Part shown: piece by piece, positions 6,627-7,486 of the stretch
Position numbering within the stretch: position 1 is the stretch's first letter
How the letters are laid out: the number at the start of each line of letters is the position of its first letter
DNA from: an uncultured Clostridia bacterium
GTDB lineage: Bacteria; Bacillota; Clostridia; TANB77; CAG-508
Reading direction: 5' to 3'
NCBI GenBank assembly: GCA_947627785.1
Contig: CANQXC010000110.1
Span: 1 to 7,486, forward strand
DNA: 7,486 bases
Notes under the pieces: generated by a model
What the model was told of the DNA's origin: nothing
The model's database searches: none
Seen by the model: the letters and a program-made list of their open reading frames with translations, nothing else
Made by a program: the position numbers and the translations under genes

Positions 6627-6660
6627 TTACAATTTAAGACAATTTATGTTATTATATAAA
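6627..6660 (+). promoter_or_regulatory. Probable promoter of the prgI-traC/virB4 operon
   Basis: An extended -10 (TG at 6647-6648 before TATTAT at 6650-6655) lies 17 bases after a poor -35, TTACAA at 6627-6632. An overlapping alternative -10 is TATAAA at 6655-6660. A promoter is expected here because a strong terminator ends the preceding operon. The weak -35 together with the repeats just upstream fits a promoter that needs an activator. The region 6515-6626 holds no gene. Confidence 0.5.
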
Positions 6661-6672
6661 TAGGAAAATTGC

Positions 6673-6680
6673 AAAGGGGG
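6673..6680 (+). promoter_or_regulatory. Ribosome binding site for the TTG start of prgI
   Basis: AAAGGGGG lies 7 bases before TTG 6688, and the residues after it (ATHDIPRNVKGE) match the usual PrgI N-terminus. This supports TTG 6688 as the start even though the frame breaks soon after. Confidence 0.8.
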
Positions 6681-6687
6681 AATAACT

Positions 6688-7027
6688 TTGGCAACACATG
6701 ATATACCAAGAAATGTAAAGGGAGAGCGGAAGGATTCTTTTTATTTTTACAACAAAGTCTTTAATATATACAAGTATTACAGGAGCTGTAGGATTAGTTT
6801 TCTATTATATATTTGGGGCATTATTGGGCTTTACTTGGCTTGGAATAGGATTAGCACTTATATGTGCAGGAACAGGCTTTGTAGTTGGAACATTTAAAAT
6901 ACCAGAAACAAATTCATTTGAGATTACAAGAAAAGCTGGAGGAGAATATATAGACCAAACTTTTATAAGATGGTTGAGATTTAAGAAAAAAAATAATGTT
7001 ATTTATACATATTTAGAAAAAAAATAG
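6688..7027 (+). CDS. prgI: PrgI-family T4SS membrane protein with an apparent frameshift
   Basis: PrgI proteins are small inner-membrane parts of Gram-positive conjugation machines, encoded just before VirB4-type genes. Frame 1 from TTG 6688 reads ATHDIPRNVKGE, then diverges and stops at 6897. Frame 2 carries the rest: GRILFIF from 6728, two adjacent hydrophobic segments (about 6758-6817 and 6821-6892), then a polar C-terminus FKIPETNSFEITRK...YIDQ ending at the stop 7025-7027. Skipping one base, most simply C6727, joins the halves into VKGEGRILFIF, the expected family sequence, giving a protein of about 112 residues. The TTG at 6824 in frame 2 falls inside a membrane segment and has no ribosome binding site, so it is not a separate gene. 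The sequence could be an error in the assembly, a real mutation, or less likely a programmed +1 shift. The family call is strong; whether the gene is functional is open. Confidence 0.82.
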
Positions 7028-7108
7028 AGAAACGGAAAGTAATATATTTTAATGAAATATGCATGATAAAAAGTTCATGATATATTAACTTTAAAAGGAG
7101 AGGAAAGT

Positions 7109-7486
7109 ATGGATCAGTTAACTAGCGGATTAATGGTAGTGTTAGTATTTTTAGTAATATTTATAATTATTTTAATTTTTATTTATTGGAGAATGAATAA
7201 AAAAGAGAAAGAAGAACAAGAAGAAAATTCTAATGTTTCAGGTGCTTCAACGAAAGTTGCGAAACAATATACAGTAAAATCCATAGAAAATTTTATGCAA
7301 TTTGATAAAATTGAAGATAATATGATAGTGCAAGATAAAGGTACTAGATATTTAATGGTAATAGAATGTGAAGGAATAAATTATGATTTAATGTCTCAAG
7401 TTGAAAAAACAGCAGTTGAAGCTGGATTTGTTCAGTTCTTAAATACATTAAGATATCCAATTCAATTATATACACAAACAAGAACA
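7109..7486 (+). CDS. TraC/VirB4-associated T4SS protein, N-terminal part (runs off the window)
   Basis: The first 126 residues of a longer protein; the frame is open to the window edge. A ribosome binding site, AAGGAG at 7095-7100, precedes ATG 7109. Residues 7-27 form a membrane helix, 30-39 are a highly charged stretch, and a short Ser/Ala-rich linker follows. From about residue 53 a soluble domain begins with FMQFDKIEDNMIV (62-74), then GTRYLMVIECEGINYDLMS and a stretch ending YPIQLYTQTRT. I recognise this as the N-terminal region of TraC/VirB4-type conjugation proteins that follow PrgI in Firmicutes elements. VirB4 ATPases power assembly of the secretion channel, but no Walker motif is visible yet, so this may instead be a separate TraC-like partner of a VirB4 encoded further right. 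An 81-base gap follows prgI; it holds no terminator, only a CATGATA direct repeat at 7062-7068 and 7076-7082. Confidence 0.72.
   Translation, partial: MDQLTSGLMVVLVFLVIFIIILIFIYWRMNKKEKEEQEENSNVSGASTKVAKQYTVKSIENFMQFDKIEDNMIVQDKGTRYLMVIECEGINYDLMSQVEKTAVEAGFVQFLNTLRYPIQLYTQTRT

Noticed and set aside
6824..7027. A separate small gene starting at TTG 6824
   Set aside because: It is the C-terminal part of PrgI in the shifted frame; the conserved sequence of that frame begins nearly 100 bases earlier and no ribosome binding site is present at 6824.
7062..7082. CATGATA direct repeat, also readable as a CATGA/TCATG hairpin, before the last gene
   Set aside because: Short and without a T-run; could be chance, so mentioned only within the gene entry.
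1..7486. tRNA, rRNA, CRISPR arrays, insertion sequences or UGA recoding (Mycoplasma-type code)
   Set aside because: No such structures were seen; all tryptophans in the genes are TGG, so the T4SS similarity to Mollicutes elements does not imply the Mycoplasma code.

Overview
The window is about 7.5 kb of very AT-rich DNA in which every real gene is on the + strand. Ribosome binding sites are strong and purine-rich (GGAGG or AGGGGG), promoters are of the sigma-A type, signal peptides are Gram-positive in style, tryptophan is encoded by TGG and no in-frame TGA is read through. Together with the gene families this points to a low-GC Firmicute using the standard bacterial code, most likely an uncultured or gut-type Clostridia relative. 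The exact taxon cannot be read from the window.

Left part (1-4934), cell-surface genes. A SipW/ER-type signal peptidase I, cut at its N-terminus by the window edge, is followed by a DUF5305-like membrane protein; this pair commonly accompanies secreted SipW-type substrates. After a probable new promoter comes a translationally overlapping pair: an FAD/NAD-binding oxidoreductase of the UDP-galactopyranose mutase / protoporphyrinogen oxidase-like superfamily, and a multi-pass GT-C-type glycosyltransferase. These look like surface glycan or glycolipid genes.

Right part (4935-7486), the start of a Gram-positive conjugative type IV secretion system. Two good promoters precede three tandem genes for small VirB2/TrbC-like pilin proteins. 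They share a motif, GIKY/GIQF-x2-GS-[IV]-[ED]-[EQ]-KA-x2-K...PY-x-IG, but otherwise diverge. A strong intrinsic terminator closes the pilin cassette. A second leader, with an 11-bp tandem repeat and an extended -10 promoter, drives a PrgI-family membrane protein. Its reading frame is broken by an apparent one-base insertion near codon 14. The next gene is the beginning of a TraC/VirB4-associated component that runs off the right edge. Pilins, PrgI and a VirB4-type protein in this order are the core of conjugative elements (ICEs) in Firmicutes and Mollicutes, so the right part is probably the edge of an ICE or a resident T4SS locus.

The most notable points are the PrgI frame break in an otherwise intact operon, the triple pilin cassette isolated by its own promoters and terminator, and several inverted or tandem repeats placed in the control regions. 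No RNA genes, CRISPR arrays, insertion sequences or recognisable attachment sites were seen.
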